The notes below the pieces were generated by a model, which searched no databases, had not been told where the DNA came from, and saw only the letters and a program-made list of their open reading frames with translations. The translations under genes and the position numbers were made by a program. Below are positions 12,991 through 24,650 of a stretch of DNA of 64,000 nucleotides, in pieces. Within the stretch, counting starts at the first letter, position 1. The number at the start of each line of letters is the position of its first letter. The stretch comes from Anseranas semipalmata (lineage: Eukaryota; Chordata; Aves; Anseriformes; Anseranatidae), in the NCBI GenBank assembly GCA_013399115.1, contig VXAA01005665.1, positions 1,034,249-1,098,248 of the forward strand. The letters are read 5' to 3'.

Positions 12991-14734
12991 TACCTAAGAG
13001 TTTGTTCTGTAAAGACTATGGGTACAAATGCCCTGTTCTAGAGACAGACAGTAGAGCTCTTTGGCTTCCTGCATTCGTAAACTTAGGTACAAGATAAATG
13101 TGTAAAAGGCCTGTCAAGAAAGTAATTAAATCTTCTGTGGAATAAGGAGGAATTTTCGTGTATTTGAAGTAAAACATAATTTTAAAAATATGTAGCAGAA
13201 TTTAGCCCTGAAGCTCCCTTTTTTTTCCTTTTTTTTTTAATTCGGGGAGCAAAAGGATTATTCTGAATTTAATGTATTTCCATTATTATTTTTATTAGCT
13301 GCATATTTTATGCACAGCAGTTCTAACTTCTGTAAAGATTTTGCTTATGTAATAAAAAGATGTCTCTAACTGGGCTATGATTAATATGAAATTAGCTTCT
13401 TTTCCTGTTACAGTGCCTTAAATAACCTTTTTAAAATTGAGTTTTGGAAGCCTTTGCCTGTTAATCCATAAGTCTATGTAATCTCTATAATGTTTTTAAA
13501 CAAAATTTGTTTTACAGAATATTCACTGAGGGTCCAGCTATGTTATCAAGCAAATGAATTTACCACCCAGTCTTATGAAACTTCTTAAAATTTAGTAACT
13601 GCTAATCTTTACATTAGGGCAACATTAGGGCTGGATGTGTAAAACATCTGTCACATTAAAACAACAGAGATTTTACAGAAAAATACCAGGTCTAAGACTT
13701 TTCTTATAAATTAAAATGCTTCAGCATTCTGACCCCAGAACGCCTCAGATATTAAAAAGTGAGAATTCAAGAAGACAAAGCCGAAATAATAGATGTAAAA
13801 TGTACGTTGTTCTTATCTGTCAGCAAGAAGTACTTTGAAGTATGAAAGCGGTTGAATTCTTAATATGCATTTAATTCAATAATCTGTGTTGATGTGTCTA
13901 AAACAGTTGCCAGAAGAGGCCACAGGTGTAGTTTTACTCTCTGTTCACCCTCACCCCCAGTACAACTGGTATTGTGTAAGCCCAGTTACTCTTAAGCTCT
14001 TGCTTTTAGAAGTGAGAATGGCTTTTTATATAAGATAACTGCATCTAGGTTTGTTTAGCGGGGATTTTGACAGCAAACAATTTTGCATCACAGTTTCTGG
14101 GGCAGATTTGCTGGTGTTACGGTAGTTGTTTGGTTTAACACACCAGTGGTAAAGGTTTGAGGATTTTCAGTTATTTCTATAAAATGGCCAAACCCTGTTT
14201 CTCAGACACTGTCTTCCTTGCTCAAATGTTGTGTTTTGCTTTCCAACTCTTTCAGCAACTTGGGGTCATCGTTATCATGTTGTCAGGCCACCAAGATTCC
14301 TCGTTTTATAGTTGTTTTCTAATTTGTTTCTCCACTTGCAAATTAAGTTTGATTTGTGAGCATGAAAATTATTATGTAACCTATTGCTGTCTCAGGGCAG
14401 CTCATAATTTTATGGTGATGTCCAGTTGTTTTGTGCTGGAGCTGAAAACAGCAGGATTTTCCTTTTGTGGATGAAAATCCTAGTTTTTCCTAGTAAGCAC
14501 GGTGTGATTAAGATGCTTCATAAAACCAATTTGAAACACCTTTTCCAGCTTTGTTTGCTTACCTCAAGGAGAACATTGTTATATAGGGACCATTGCTGGA
14601 TGCCAACGCCTGCAAACATGCCAGCAGTGAACGTGGCAATGCTGTTCCATTGGTAGGGGCTGGAGAGCTGAACCGCTGCTGTAAGGGCAGAGATTTGCGT
14701 TTCACTGCGTGGGGGGGGAGGCTGAATAGCTGCC
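12991..14734. other. Unique DNA, no gene seen
   Basis: The content is AT-rich with T-rich runs near 13220-13240. A 105-codon plus-strand open frame at 14157-14474 is cysteine- and phenylalanine-rich with no recognisable domain; it looks like chance. Confidence 0.45.
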
Positions 14735-14905
14735 TGATTCCTCTGCAATCACAGAATGGGCAGGGTTGGAAGGGACCTCTGGAGACCATCCCGTCCAACC
14801 CCGCTGCCGAGCAGAACCACTGATTCCTCTGCAATCACAGAATGGGCAGGGTTGGAAGGGACCTCTGGAGACCATCCCGTCCAACCCCGCTGCCGAGCAG
14901 AACCA
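14735..14905. repeat. Exact 86-bp tandem duplication at the CR1 3' end
   Basis: Copy 1 (14735-14820) and copy 2 (14821-14905) are identical over 85 positions. Each unit starts with about 12 bp that do not look like CR1 (TGATTCCTCTGC), followed by the CR1 3'-end sequence (AATCACAGAATGGGCAGGGTT, GGAAGGGACCTCTGGAGACC). The unit therefore includes flanking DNA and was copied after or during CR1 insertion. Perfect identity suggests a recent event or an assembly artefact. Confidence 0.95.
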
Positions 14906-15196
14906 GAGCACGTTGCACAGGATGGCATCCAGGCGGGTTTTGAATGTCTCCAGAGAAGGAAACTCCTCAGCCTCTCTGGGCAACCCGTTCCAGTGCTCTG
15001 TCACCCTCACAGTAAAGAAGTGCCCCCTCATATTCAGCTGGAACTTCCTGTGCTTCAGTTTGTGCACACTGCCTCTCATCCTGTCGCTGGGCACCACTGA
15101 AAACAGTCCGGCTCCATCCTCTCGACATCCTCCCCTCAGATGTTTATATACATTAATGAGGTCTCCCCTCAGTCTTCTCTTTTCCAGGCTAAACAG
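14747..15196 (-). mobile_element. CR1 LINE, 5'-truncated, minus strand
   Basis: Read on the minus strand this is the last 360 bp or so of CR1 ORF2 and the 3' UTR, 5'-truncated near 15196. Diagnostic plus-strand pieces, in order, are GGTTGGAAGGGACCTCTGGA, CATCCCGTCCAACCCC, CCTCTCTGGGCAACCCGTTC, CAGTGCTCTGTCACCCTCAC, and CTCCCCTCAGTCTTCTCTTT. The 3' end is at the low-coordinate side and carries the duplicated 86-bp unit. It is the best preserved CR1 in the window. Confidence 0.95.
14906..15196 (-). pseudogene. CR1 ORF2 C-terminal fragment (reverse transcriptase tail)
   Basis: An open minus-strand frame of 178 codons (14702-15238) carries the CR1 ORF2 C-terminal region: GDLINVYKHLRGG, GLFSVVPSDRMRG, HKLKHRKFQLNMRGHFFTVR, VTEHWNGLPREAEEFPSLET, FKTRLDAIL. 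This is the tail after the reverse-transcriptase domain, so no catalytic motif is present. The frame stays open through both copies of the 86-bp duplication, so about 60 C-terminal codons are 3' UTR and flank rather than protein. It is not a host gene; lack of stops reflects a fairly young insertion. Confidence 0.9.
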
Positions 15197-17367
15197 GCTA
15201 AAGTGTTTGCTAAATAGATGAGCGAAAACAGCATACATTTTCAGCAGTTAGCTTCCTGTCACTCATAATTATTTTTTCCCAAGGATATTCTCAGTGTATT
15301 TTTTCATTCAAAAGTTTGTTTTAGAAACCTGAGCAGGTTTGTCAGGCTTACTGAGAAAAATCTGATGCCTGTTAATTTTGGTGTCAGAAAGAAAAGCAAA
15401 CTTTTATGTCGGTACTCTAACAAGTCCACCTGATGTTTTTGGATCCAGAGTTCTCAGAGCCGTTAGCGAAAGTCTGGTATAGCATGAACTAATGCACTAT
15501 GAAAAGAAAGACACATTGGGTCTTTGGTGGAGAGCGATTTTATCTCTTGAAATGTAATTGGGTTTCCTGGTGTCTAACATAGATGACCGTGAGGGTGCAA
15601 ATTAGAGTTTGAATTTCCTTGACTATGATTCTGACAATATCAGTGGTTAGCTGTGCTTTCTTCTCAAAATCTTTCTGTAACATTTACCCTGTAGAAATAC
15701 TAAAAAATTACTTGTTAATTGCCAACTTATTTAGATCATGGCAGTGATGATGGTATTCTCAGGAATGTGTTGCATTGGGAACTACTGAGTGTTTGGAGCT
15801 GTTACGTCAGTAGTCAGTTTGCTGAGGAAAAATTCAGACAATTCATAACATACTATAATATTACAATCTTAGTTAAATCCTGTAGTTATCCTGTGCAAAT
15901 AGTTGCCAAATGCCTTATAGTATTATTAAATTCCCCTTTGAATCTAGGGTCTCATTCTGGAAAAAAAAAATCAATTACTCTGCATAGGGAGGACTATCAG
16001 AGATCCTGTGCCAGACGCCATTTAATATCACCCTTTGATTAGCTGTAAACCTGTAGTGTATTTTATACACAGTGAAATTCTGTGCAGGCTGTTGCAACTG
16101 CTGCCTTATTGCTGCTGTTGGGGTACCAGAGGTACGAGTGGAGAAAAGTCAATCTTTTTTGTCTGATGTGGTACCAGAAGAAGAATCAATACAAACAAAA
16201 AATTCTGGTGACCAGGAAGATGAAAGGGTATCGGGTGCTGAAAGGAGGCATTATGTAGTTTTTTGGTAGGTCTCGCGGAAGTTTGTTTTGATGAAAAATG
16301 CAAAGGGATATGCAGCAAAGTGGTAGAAACACTGGCGTAGGCACAAATAGATAGCATCGAAGGAAATGTAGATGAGAATAGTGTTAGAACCTGTTAGGCA
16401 GAAGATACTGAGAATAGTGGTGTAAGGAGCAGAAGCAAAATTGTGGAACATCTTGAATGTAGAAATAAGCAGCCTAACTATGAGATTACGATTAGAATTT
16501 ATTAAGATTAGAACTTCTGTTGTAGGTGTTGCAAGTAGAGCGTAGATATTCACACTGAAAAAGGTCATTCTTTCTGGTTTCCTTGTGTCACAGTGTGGCA
16601 AACTGAACAACAGAATTCATATTCTGAGCCAAGCAGTCTTTGTGGAGCGAACTCTTATCGTCTCTCTTTTCATTGATCAGAGGGCTTTTCTCTTAGCACA
16701 GTGCACCAGTGTTGAAAGATGATTAAGTGATCTTTCACTCTTCTGTCTTCAATCTCTGACTTCATGGAAGTCGTATTAGAACTTCAAATGTGAAGAGAAA
16801 TAGTATGTGTTTATGTCATCACCATCTGGGATTTCTTGCTGGTATGGGATTTCTACAATAATGACTAACTTGTGAACAAGTAAATTATTGCTAGCATAAA
16901 TTTCTGTTACATTGTCGTTTCCTTCTCTTTGCATTGTATGAGCAGTCAGCAAGTCATTTGATTTCTTTCTTTCAGTTTGTGTACCCTTATCTTTCACCTC
17001 GCTTTCAGTAGTGATTAAAATCTGTTCCCTACCCGCTGTAATTTCAAGGTAGTAAACGTTCCAGAAGAGACATGCTGTGGTTTCCCCTTTCAGAGTTTTT
17101 GGGATGGAACTGCGAGAGAGAACTTATTTTCTGTTCTATAAAGGAGAAATCCTTCTACCATAGGCTGTTCCCTTGGTAAGTTTTACCCGATTAACTCTCT
17201 TTCCAAGCTGTTAATTTACTCGCTGTCATTTTATTATTAGAGAAGTTTCACTGGTGTCTAGCTGTTCAGGCGCTGATATTTTATCCATTTTATATATTCA
17301 TAGTTCATTTCACTTTTTTTCCTGAAAAAAGTTTGCAGTTTGAATATAGATAGGGTCTTTAGCCCAT
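15197..17367. other. Unique DNA, no gene seen
   Basis: No dispersed repeat is recognised. A 65-codon plus-strand frame at 16072-16269 includes an acidic stretch (VVPEEESIQTKNSGDQEDE), but it has no known domain and no convincing splice context. The plus strand at 16150-16550 is again purine-rich. Confidence 0.45.
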
Positions 17368-17648
17368 TGTACTGGGTCTGGTTGGGATGGAGATAACGTT
17401 CTTCATAGCAGCCTGTATGGTGCTCCGCTTTAGATTTGTGACCGCAGCAGCGCTGGTAAGGCAGCAGTGCTGTGGCTGGTGCTGAGCAGCGCTTGCCCAG
17501 TGTCGGGGCCTTCTCTGCTTCTCCCTCTGCCCTNTTTATCTTACATTCTTTTCTTCCTTTGCCCTTTGCTTTCTCTCCTCTATCCTGCTGGGGGAGAGTG
17601 AATGAGTGACTGGATGGGGGCTTGGTTGCTAGTTGGGATCACCCCACA
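17368..17648 (+). mobile_element. Avian ERVL-type solo LTR with its middle missing
   Basis: The 5' part starts with a canonical TGTACTGGGTCTGG and follows the avian ERVL LTR (TTGGGATGGAGATAACG, TTCTTCATAGCAGCC, GCTGAGCAGCGCTTGCCCAG, TTCTCTGCTTCTCCCTCTGC). After an N at 17534 the sequence resumes with TTTATCTTACATTC and continues as the LTR 3' part (CTTTCTCTCCTCTATCC, GGGGGAGAGTGAATGAGTGA, TTGGTTGCTAGTTGGGATCA, then CCCCACA). About 250 bp of the usual LTR middle, including the poly(A) signal region, is absent at that N. A possible 5-bp target duplication, CCCAT, lies at 17363-17367 and 17652-17656; the 3' edge is blurred. Confidence 0.87.
17534..17534. other. Single ambiguous base at the LTR junction
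   Basis: One N lies between the 5' and 3' parts of the ERVL LTR, exactly where the middle of the element is absent. It probably marks a collapsed or closed assembly gap rather than a sequencing ambiguity. Confidence 0.8.
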
Positions 17649-18744
17649 AAACCCATTCTTTAGACACAGGGTGCAAAAGCTGTTCATAAGATCAGAATCC
17701 AGAAAGTCTTCTCGTTTATCTTTTACTTTGGTAACAGCTGATCCTGCAATCATGTTTAAGAACAAAGCGTATCTTTGGTTATTCAGTGGTATCCTTTGTC
17801 TTGTTAGGGTAGCTAATACATTTGCCTTGTATTGTGGTCATTTGTTTGAATAAATGTCATCATTATATTGATTAATATCCTGCCTTTTATAAGACCCATA
17901 AAATTTCCTGTCTAAATTCGTAGTGTCCCATTTTCAGTGGTTCAGAGCAACTATTCATCATATTTCATACACTGAAAATCATTTTGGATCAAGGGACTAA
18001 AGGAATGAAATAAATGTTTGAAGAATTGTTTTATTCTGGTTTAGGAGATATTGAAATAAGGTCAAAATTTTTTGTAAGAATCCAGACAGCTGCTTAAATC
18101 TGGACAACAGAGCTTTCCCCCATATCGTGGAATTGTGGTGGAATCAGCTGGATATCCACAGGCGCCCTAGTGGGGGAAGATCCCCATGCACCCGACTACC
18201 CAGTCCAGCAGGCCTGAACCACACTGTAGATTTAGGCAAGGAGTGGAATAATGTGAGCATGGTACCTAGTCATGAGGGCCACGTTTTTGCATTTGTGAGC
18301 ACGTCTGGGAAGACTTAATGTGAGAGCCATAACATCTAATGTCTTTTTGATCAAACTCTTGGGCCGTTTCTCCCAACAACTCTGGAATTTGTGACTAGCA
18401 ACGCTGTTTTTCCTTCACTGAGGACTGGTGCAACCATTATCTAGAAGGAGGGGAAAAAAGTCGACTCCAAACTTGTCTTTGAAATGCTCATAACAAAGAG
18501 GCTAAGCTGTTTACATCTTTTATATAAACATGAGTTGTCGGATCATCTGTGTGACATTATATGTTATGACAGTTTGAGCAAAGAAAAATTTCCTTGATTG
18601 ATGATTCACTGTTTTGTGTGGAGTGTAAGCCTTCAACATTTTCTGTCTCTTCTCAAGGGCTTCCTTTGCTAAGGCCTGAGCCCCGAGTCCTTTGTGTCTT
18701 GTATGTAGCATCCAAATATGAAAATGAAGATGGTATCTAACGTG
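17649..18744. other. Unique DNA, no gene seen
   Basis: An open frame crosses the LTR edge at 17602-17853 but has no recognisable domain. The piece around 18125-18250 is moderately GC-rich and matches nothing I know. No exon, RNA gene or dispersed repeat is supported. Confidence 0.45.
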
Positions 18745-19290
18745 TCCTAACTTGGTGGCTCCCCGCTGGCCTCAGGCTGACTGCGATTCCTTGCTCTCAG
18801 CCGGTCTTCTGGAGGTGGCTTTGCTTCTGTGGCACGCTGGGACGCGCGGCTCCCATGCCTTGCAGACGACAACAGCAAATGGTTCTGCTTCGAGGGAGAG
18901 CTGCTGCCTGTTCCTCTTGGAGCAGCTGTTGAGCCCGGTACCTCAGGCACAGGCTGCTTTCGGCAGCTTCTCCCCTCTGCGCTCGCGTTGTTTAGCTCCT
19001 TCTGCCAGCGCTGCCTCAGCGCAGGCTGCAAGTTGTTTGGCGAAGATGCCGGTCGGATTTTGCGTGGCGGCTCTTGCTTCTCCGCGCAGACCTGCCTCGT
19101 GGCTCCGCTCGCAGGAGGAGGTGGCGGCGGCACTGCTTCAGGTACTGCTCCTGCCCGCCGAGCAGGAGCGGGGCACGCACTCATTTTGCCTCTGGGACGC
19201 TGCCGTGCCGTCGTCGTCTTTGAAGGCTGCTTCCGTCGGTCTCCGTCTGGCTGGGGGCTACGAGCGCTTTGACTAACTCACTGCATCGCG
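18745..19290. promoter_or_regulatory. CpG island, candidate promoter or first exon
   Basis: About 545 bp stand out sharply from AT-rich surroundings. By hand count there are about 44 CpG dinucleotides at roughly 60 percent GC, an observed/expected ratio near 0.9, which meets the usual CpG-island criteria. There are GACGCGCGG, CTCGCGTTG, GGCGGCGGC, and GCCGTGCCGTCGTCGTC clusters. No TATA box is obvious. Open frames of 145-174 codons run through it on both strands; the minus-strand one is proline-, serine- and arginine-rich with a PPPPPP run. All are likely by-products of GC content, since none resembles a known family. It does not resemble the two LTRs. Promoter function is inferred. Confidence 0.6.
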
Positions 19291-20131
19291 CTTTGTTGTG
19301 GTCCTGATCCTATTTTAAGGTTAATGGTTCTGGTACTCCAGTGGTTTTTATTTCTTTCCTCACGTTGCTTCTTCATACTGTGTCTCTTTCATAGCATATT
19401 TCTACCTTTTTCTCTTGAATTTGGAATTCTGTGCTCTTTGAGAAAAGGATATATAATGAAGTGATGACATTTGGTACTTACTGTGGTGACAGCTACTCCG
19501 TTAATTCTCTCTTTTTTTTTTTTCTTTTATGTAAAGCCCTCGGTACTGTCTCCAGCCCAAAAGATGGTTTCATAACTATTGCTGACTATAATTATTCCGA
19601 GGATAATTTTTCCCCTATTTATTGAAATAGAAATATATTTTTGTTTGCTCCCTTAAGAGTGGTGAAGATGTATTCTAGATCATACAGCTTCAACGAAGTA
19701 AGAATTACTTGTAATTTTCATACGCTGAAGGTTTGGAATTTGTAGTCCCATGACGTATTTCTTTCTGTGGATAGCTAACAGGTTGGTGCCTTTGTCAGTG
19801 GCTCTTAATTTGTACCATTTGCTTGCACCTTTCAGTTGTTTTGTAGATATCTGACAATAAGAGTGTGTGTGAATATGTACTGTGTTTCTCTGCTTTAATA
19901 TTCTTTCTTTTTTTAAAAAGGTTGTTTTCTTTTAGTTAACAGATGCAGCATGTTCTCTTTTGTGGCTTGCATTAATTACCTTCTAAAAATGAGTTAGCTA
20001 AGTGCAGATATTAAATCTTCATAATATCATAAATAATTACTGTATATGGGAATAACTTAGAGCTGTTCATACATGAAATCGTGTTTTTCATAAAAGTATA
20101 TCATTAATAATTTGCATTAATAGCAAGTACA
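19291..20131. other. Unique AT-rich DNA, no gene seen
   Basis: The content is AT-rich with short T runs near 19510-19530 and no recognisable repeat, exon or RNA gene. Confidence 0.5.
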
Positions 20132-20201
20132 CATAGAATCATAGAATCATAGAATGGCATGGGTTGAAAAGGACCTTAAAGATCATCTAGTTTCAACCCC
20201 C
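20132..20201 (-). mobile_element. CR1 LINE 3'-end stub, minus strand
   Basis: The stub starts with three copies of the reverse-complemented CR1 terminal octamer (CATAGAATCATAGAATCATA) and continues with ATGGCATGGGTTGAAAAGGA, CCTTAAAGATCATCTAG, TTTCAACCCCC. It is a very short, heavily 5'-truncated insertion of about 70 bp. The intact octamers make the orientation unambiguous. Confidence 0.92.
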
Positions 20202-23200
20202 AAAGAAAAAGAAATCTTCTGAAGAACGGATATTAATCATGGTCAGTGTTACTGTAATATGTTGTGTTCCTGCAAGTGTCAGAATCTGTGCATTATGAAC
20301 GCTGATTACTCTGGAAGGAAACTAATAGAAGAACACAAAGCTGAATGTCACTGAAGCCCATTTAGGTGAGCTTGTGATTTAATCTTGCCAACTAAATGCT
20401 ACAGGTGAAGCGAGAGAAGCTTTAATCTGTAACGTTGTAGTGCTATTTAATGAATATATTGGAATTTTATTGTTTTAGTGTAAAATATATTGGAATTGGA
20501 GGTTGAATGGATTTCACTAATGTGGTTATCTACTCTTCCTTAAAGAAGAGATTTCAGATGTCTCCATCCTGCATGTATGGCAAAGCAGTCATTGAAGGGG
20601 ATGCTCTTTAACCAAATGCAGAGTATTATATTTCATAGGCTTTTTTCCTATACATATGTATTTTTTCTTGTGGGATGATTAAAATAGCAGTATCTGCAAA
20701 TTATGTTTTTAAAGGTACAGCAACTTCTCATAAAGACTATACAGTGAGAGGTATGTCATGCAGCGTCTGTCTCTCTATGCTACGTGTAATATTTATAAGT
20801 AGAAAGCATCCTCCAACGACTAAGTGGTATAGGTGGATGCTGCTTCTAGTGAATCTGATTTTTCTCAGGCAGGAGTAAAGGAACATAGCCTTTTGTCTCC
20901 TGTTCTCACTGCTTTATGCCCTGTGCATATCTGATGGATATAGGCAGACAAGCTGACAACAGATTTGTAATCTGCAGGCCAGCAGAAAAATTAAATAATA
21001 CAAGTAGGGGTCTAATGAGGAGTGAGCACACAATAATAAATTGTAAGTTACAAAGCAGCTGAAGGAAAAGGATAAACCTGGGCTTTTTTGGCTTACCTTT
21101 TGGGGGGGTTAGAACAAATAAAATGTTAAAATTAAAAATCCATACAGAATACTGTGCATTTGTAGAATGAGTGTTCATTTTTTTTATATTACATTATATG
21201 CTACTTGAAAAAAAGTGTTAAGGTTTATTCATGCATTTATTGATTTTTAACTTCAGGGCTAGCTGTGCAGTAAAGGAAAGTAAGACCAACAGAATGGAGG
21301 GGTGCTTATATTTAACAGATCTTAATGCTGGGGACTTGCGACTTCTGTCTAGGCCAAGGGTGCATCCGTGTAGACCTTTGCAAGGAGGTGCAGCTTGCTC
21401 CCCCTGAGCTGACAGGAGGCTGTTCCAGCGCCACTGAATACAAGTTGGCAGTGCCATCTGTAAGCCAAAGTTGCTGCCTTGTCAGCAGTACTGATTCTGA
21501 CTCCAGAATATACCAGCGTGTTACATGGTTTCTAGTCATTGTATGGATATTCCTAAAAGCTTCCAAGTGATGTGAATGTTTTTAGTACAGCAAAACAACT
21601 GTGAAGGTTTATCTCAGAAAAATCCCATTAGTTTTAGTTGAACTGGAACAATACCCTTCCTGTCTCCCCTTGCTTTTAAATGTTTTTGAAAATAGGTTTT
21701 GCTCTACATTAAAACTAAAAATCACGTTAGGAAAAGCAACTTTCACAGGATGCAAACCATTCCCAGTTTTCAAAAACTGTGTTTCTGAGCAACTGAAAGG
21801 TTTTATTTGTCACACTGTTGTGTGTCCTTTTTCTTTAATTTCTGTGATGTGGAGGTCTTGAAACGAGTTGCACATTAAAATTTTGAAATCTAAATGCAAC
21901 TGGTTGAAACAAAACACTTCTGCTTTCTTAAACAGAATATTTTTCAACTAGCAGAAAAAGAGAGCGTTCTTCCTGACTTTATCTTTTCCTGCTGATGGTC
22001 ACACCTCAGAGATGTTGACACAGTTCTCTCCCAGCAGAGGGCTGTACCCGCCTCTCCCCTTTCCTTTCCCAAAGAGGTGACGTGCTAGCTAAGTAGCACA
22101 CTGGTCAGGTGAAAAAACAATTTAGAAAATATCAAAGCCACCATCACTTATACCTGTATTCATTATCTTTACACAATTTCTCAGCAGTTTCATGGATATC
22201 ATGACCCGTGTTCTGTAAGTTAATTAATACAATATGTCCTAACCACCACAATAACACGGGAAAGGTCATACTTGAATGGATGATGGGTATTTCCATGCTT
22301 GATATTGCCCTCACTTCCTCTGACGAGAGAAGAAGAGATTGATTGTCAAGAAGTTGAGTAAAAATAGTATAGAGATTTATTTTATGTTATTCTCACCCCT
22401 TATTTCCACCCTAACTCACTCTTGTCCTCCTGAGAGGAATAAAGAAAAGACTTTAAGTCTCTCTTGAGTCAGTCACACACTTCTCATAATCATAGGTAGG
22501 AGGGATAGCTACATCAGCATCAAGGGAGATTCCAGACATTGTTTGCTCTAACCTGGCTCAAGGATTTTGTGGAGTTTTTTATTATTATTATTTTTATTTT
22601 TTTATTTTAATACTATTGAATCTGAATACTACTGAATCTTTTTTTCATTCTAACCTTTTTACTAGAATAGCTTCAGACTAATTTATGCTGCTTACATTTT
22701 ACTTCATTTCTTTCTTCTTCCCTATGCCTTTGCTTTTTCTTCCTAGCTTTGTAGCTTTCCTCTGCTGTTATTCATGCCTCCTTTTCTCAGGAACACCTTT
22801 CTCGTTATCCAATGCATGAATCCTGCTCCTTTCTTGCGAAGTCATACAACACGCCCTAAGGATGTAGGCAACTTCCTTGCTGGCTTGTTCTCTTGTCCAG
22901 CAGCTTAACGCTTCTCAAGGCAAGACGTGTTCCCCTGTGTAGTGCTCCATGCATGTAAGTCCTCTGACAGTGAGACTCTTGCCATCCATTTTTCTGCTCA
23001 GGGAAGCAATGACTCAAATGCAAATGCAGATTCTAGCCGTTTGCTTCTGCTCTAAAAATAATGAAAATGTTGCAGCCTAGTTTAACTAACTGCTTGCACA
23101 CGTATGTGTTTTGTAGTTAATTTTGGGGACTAGCTCTGATACCAAACACCATTTGGTTATGTGAGTTTTCTCGTTCTTCTTTCCAATAAATTGTTATCAA

Positions 23201-24454
23201 GTGGTACTCAGAGTCTACAAAAAAATAAAAATCTTTACTTCAACACCGAAAGTGTGTGCCAGAAAATATCTGTATCACCTACCCATAAGCACCAATTTAA
23301 GAGATTCCCTAATAAATGAACAGAGGGAGAGGCAGGCTCCTCCAAAGGACAGGTCAGAGACGAAGCCTAACCGAAAGACTGTGGGCTCCCTCTGCTTTTC
23401 TGTTGATTACTTAGGACCCTATTTTCGAAGTCGGGTATCTCGGTGAGATGACTAAGGTTGAGTTTTACAATTGCATGATCTTCCCCTCCCCATTTTTCCT
23501 TACTGCTGTTCTAAAAGGGCAGAAGCCCAACACCTCACTGCACACCAGCAAGAATTGCGCTACGTGGGGTTGCAAGAGAGGCACGAGAAGTACGAAGCAG
23601 AACTGTGAAGATGAGTAAGATTGCTCCCAGTGCCTGTCAGCCAGGCTCTTTGTAATGCACACTGCAGTGCTCCCTTGCCACGGCAGAGCTGTGAGCCTGA
23701 CCTGCTGTCTTTTCACCCAACAGTGCAGTTCCCCAGTCTGTGAAGAAAGGTCTAAGCAGTTTCATCTTGCATTGATTTCTAGGGGCAGGGGACTTCTCTG
23801 TCAAGTTCCAATGTATTTCAAGTACTTAATCAATACCAGTGTTAAACTGGCACCCATAACCATTCGCAGAGATGTTTTTCTTTGATTTTCTGACTTATTC
23901 ATATAATGACGCGCATGTCTTAAGAGATTAAAAATGGGAACGGTAAGAATACATGTGTAGATCTTTCTGATGAATAGGACTTTTAGTAGAAATTTAATAA
24001 CCTCAAATATAAAATATTGATCCTGTTGTACTTGCTCTCATAAATTCCTTGAAAACTGTAACTTTTTTTTTCCCATTGCAATTACATGGAAAGAAAAACA
24101 CAGTCTCAGCATCTGTAGTCTAACATGTGACATGAAGCAATATACAGTCTGTAGCCCTGAAGGTCAGGAACTTGAGTGTAATGTATTAGAGAGAACATGA
24201 ATTAACACTGTGGAGGAAGGTTATATTTTTAGACAGAAGTAAACCAGGGGGGAGAAAATTCATGAGATTTTGGGTACCGTGCACCTTGTAAGTGGCATGG
24301 AAATCAAGTATGTACCTATGGAAGTCAAGAACATTGCTGAACTAAGGTAATTGTACTGACAGAAACACTAAAATAATTGAGTGGTCTGTATTATAGAAGC
24401 ATTTGGCTATGAGTAGAATAAAATCCTGCAAAATTGCTAATAAAAAGCAAATTG
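20202..24454. other. Unique DNA, no gene seen
   Basis: No coding exon is supported. Open frames of 80-90 codons at 20906-21178, 21218-21570, 21601-21861 and 23201-23446 have no known domain. A pyrimidine-rich stretch runs at 22560-22830. The minus strand near 22300-22400 has an AATAAA followed by a T- and C-rich tract, which could be the end of an old LTR but is not recognised. Confidence 0.4.
22609..22640. repeat. Two-copy 16-bp tandem repeat
   Basis: AATACTATTGAATCTG is followed at once by AATACTACTGAATCTT. It is a small local duplication in T-rich DNA. Confidence 0.85.
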
Positions 24455-24650
24455 AGGGTGGTGAGGCACAGGAACAGGTTGCCCGGAGAAGCTGTTGATT
24501 CCCCATCCCTGGAAGTGTTCAAGGCCAGGCTGGATGGGGCTTTGGGCAACCTGGTCTAGTAGAAGGCATGGCAGGGGGGTGGCGGAACTCGATGGTCTTT
24601 AAGGTCCCTTCCAACCCAAACCATAGAACCAAAAATATGGTTCTGTGAAT
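24455..24650 (+). mobile_element. CR1 LINE 3' fragment, plus strand
   Basis: The sequence follows the CR1 3' end in the sense direction: GGTGAGGCACAGGAACAGGTT, GATTCCCCATCCCTGGAAG, TGTTCAAGGCCAGGCTGGAT, GGGGCTTTGGGCAACCTGGT, CTCGATGGTCTTTAAGGTCC, CTTCCAACCCAAACC, then a degenerate octamer tail (TATGGTTCTGTGAA). About 195 bp remain and the tail is partly eroded. Confidence 0.93.

Noticed and set aside
14559..15221. Several plus- and minus-strand frames around the CR1
   Set aside because: Only the minus-strand 178-codon frame carries CR1 ORF2 sequence. The others are shadows created by the duplication.
18747..19276. Three 145-174-codon frames in the CpG island
   Set aside because: They overlap in different frames and strands, with low-complexity P, G and A runs. 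No domain is recognised, so I list the island rather than a gene.
22080..22560. Minus-strand AATAAA followed by T/C-rich sequence, resembling the end of an LTR
   Set aside because: No LTR family recognised, and no TG/CA ends or target duplication found.
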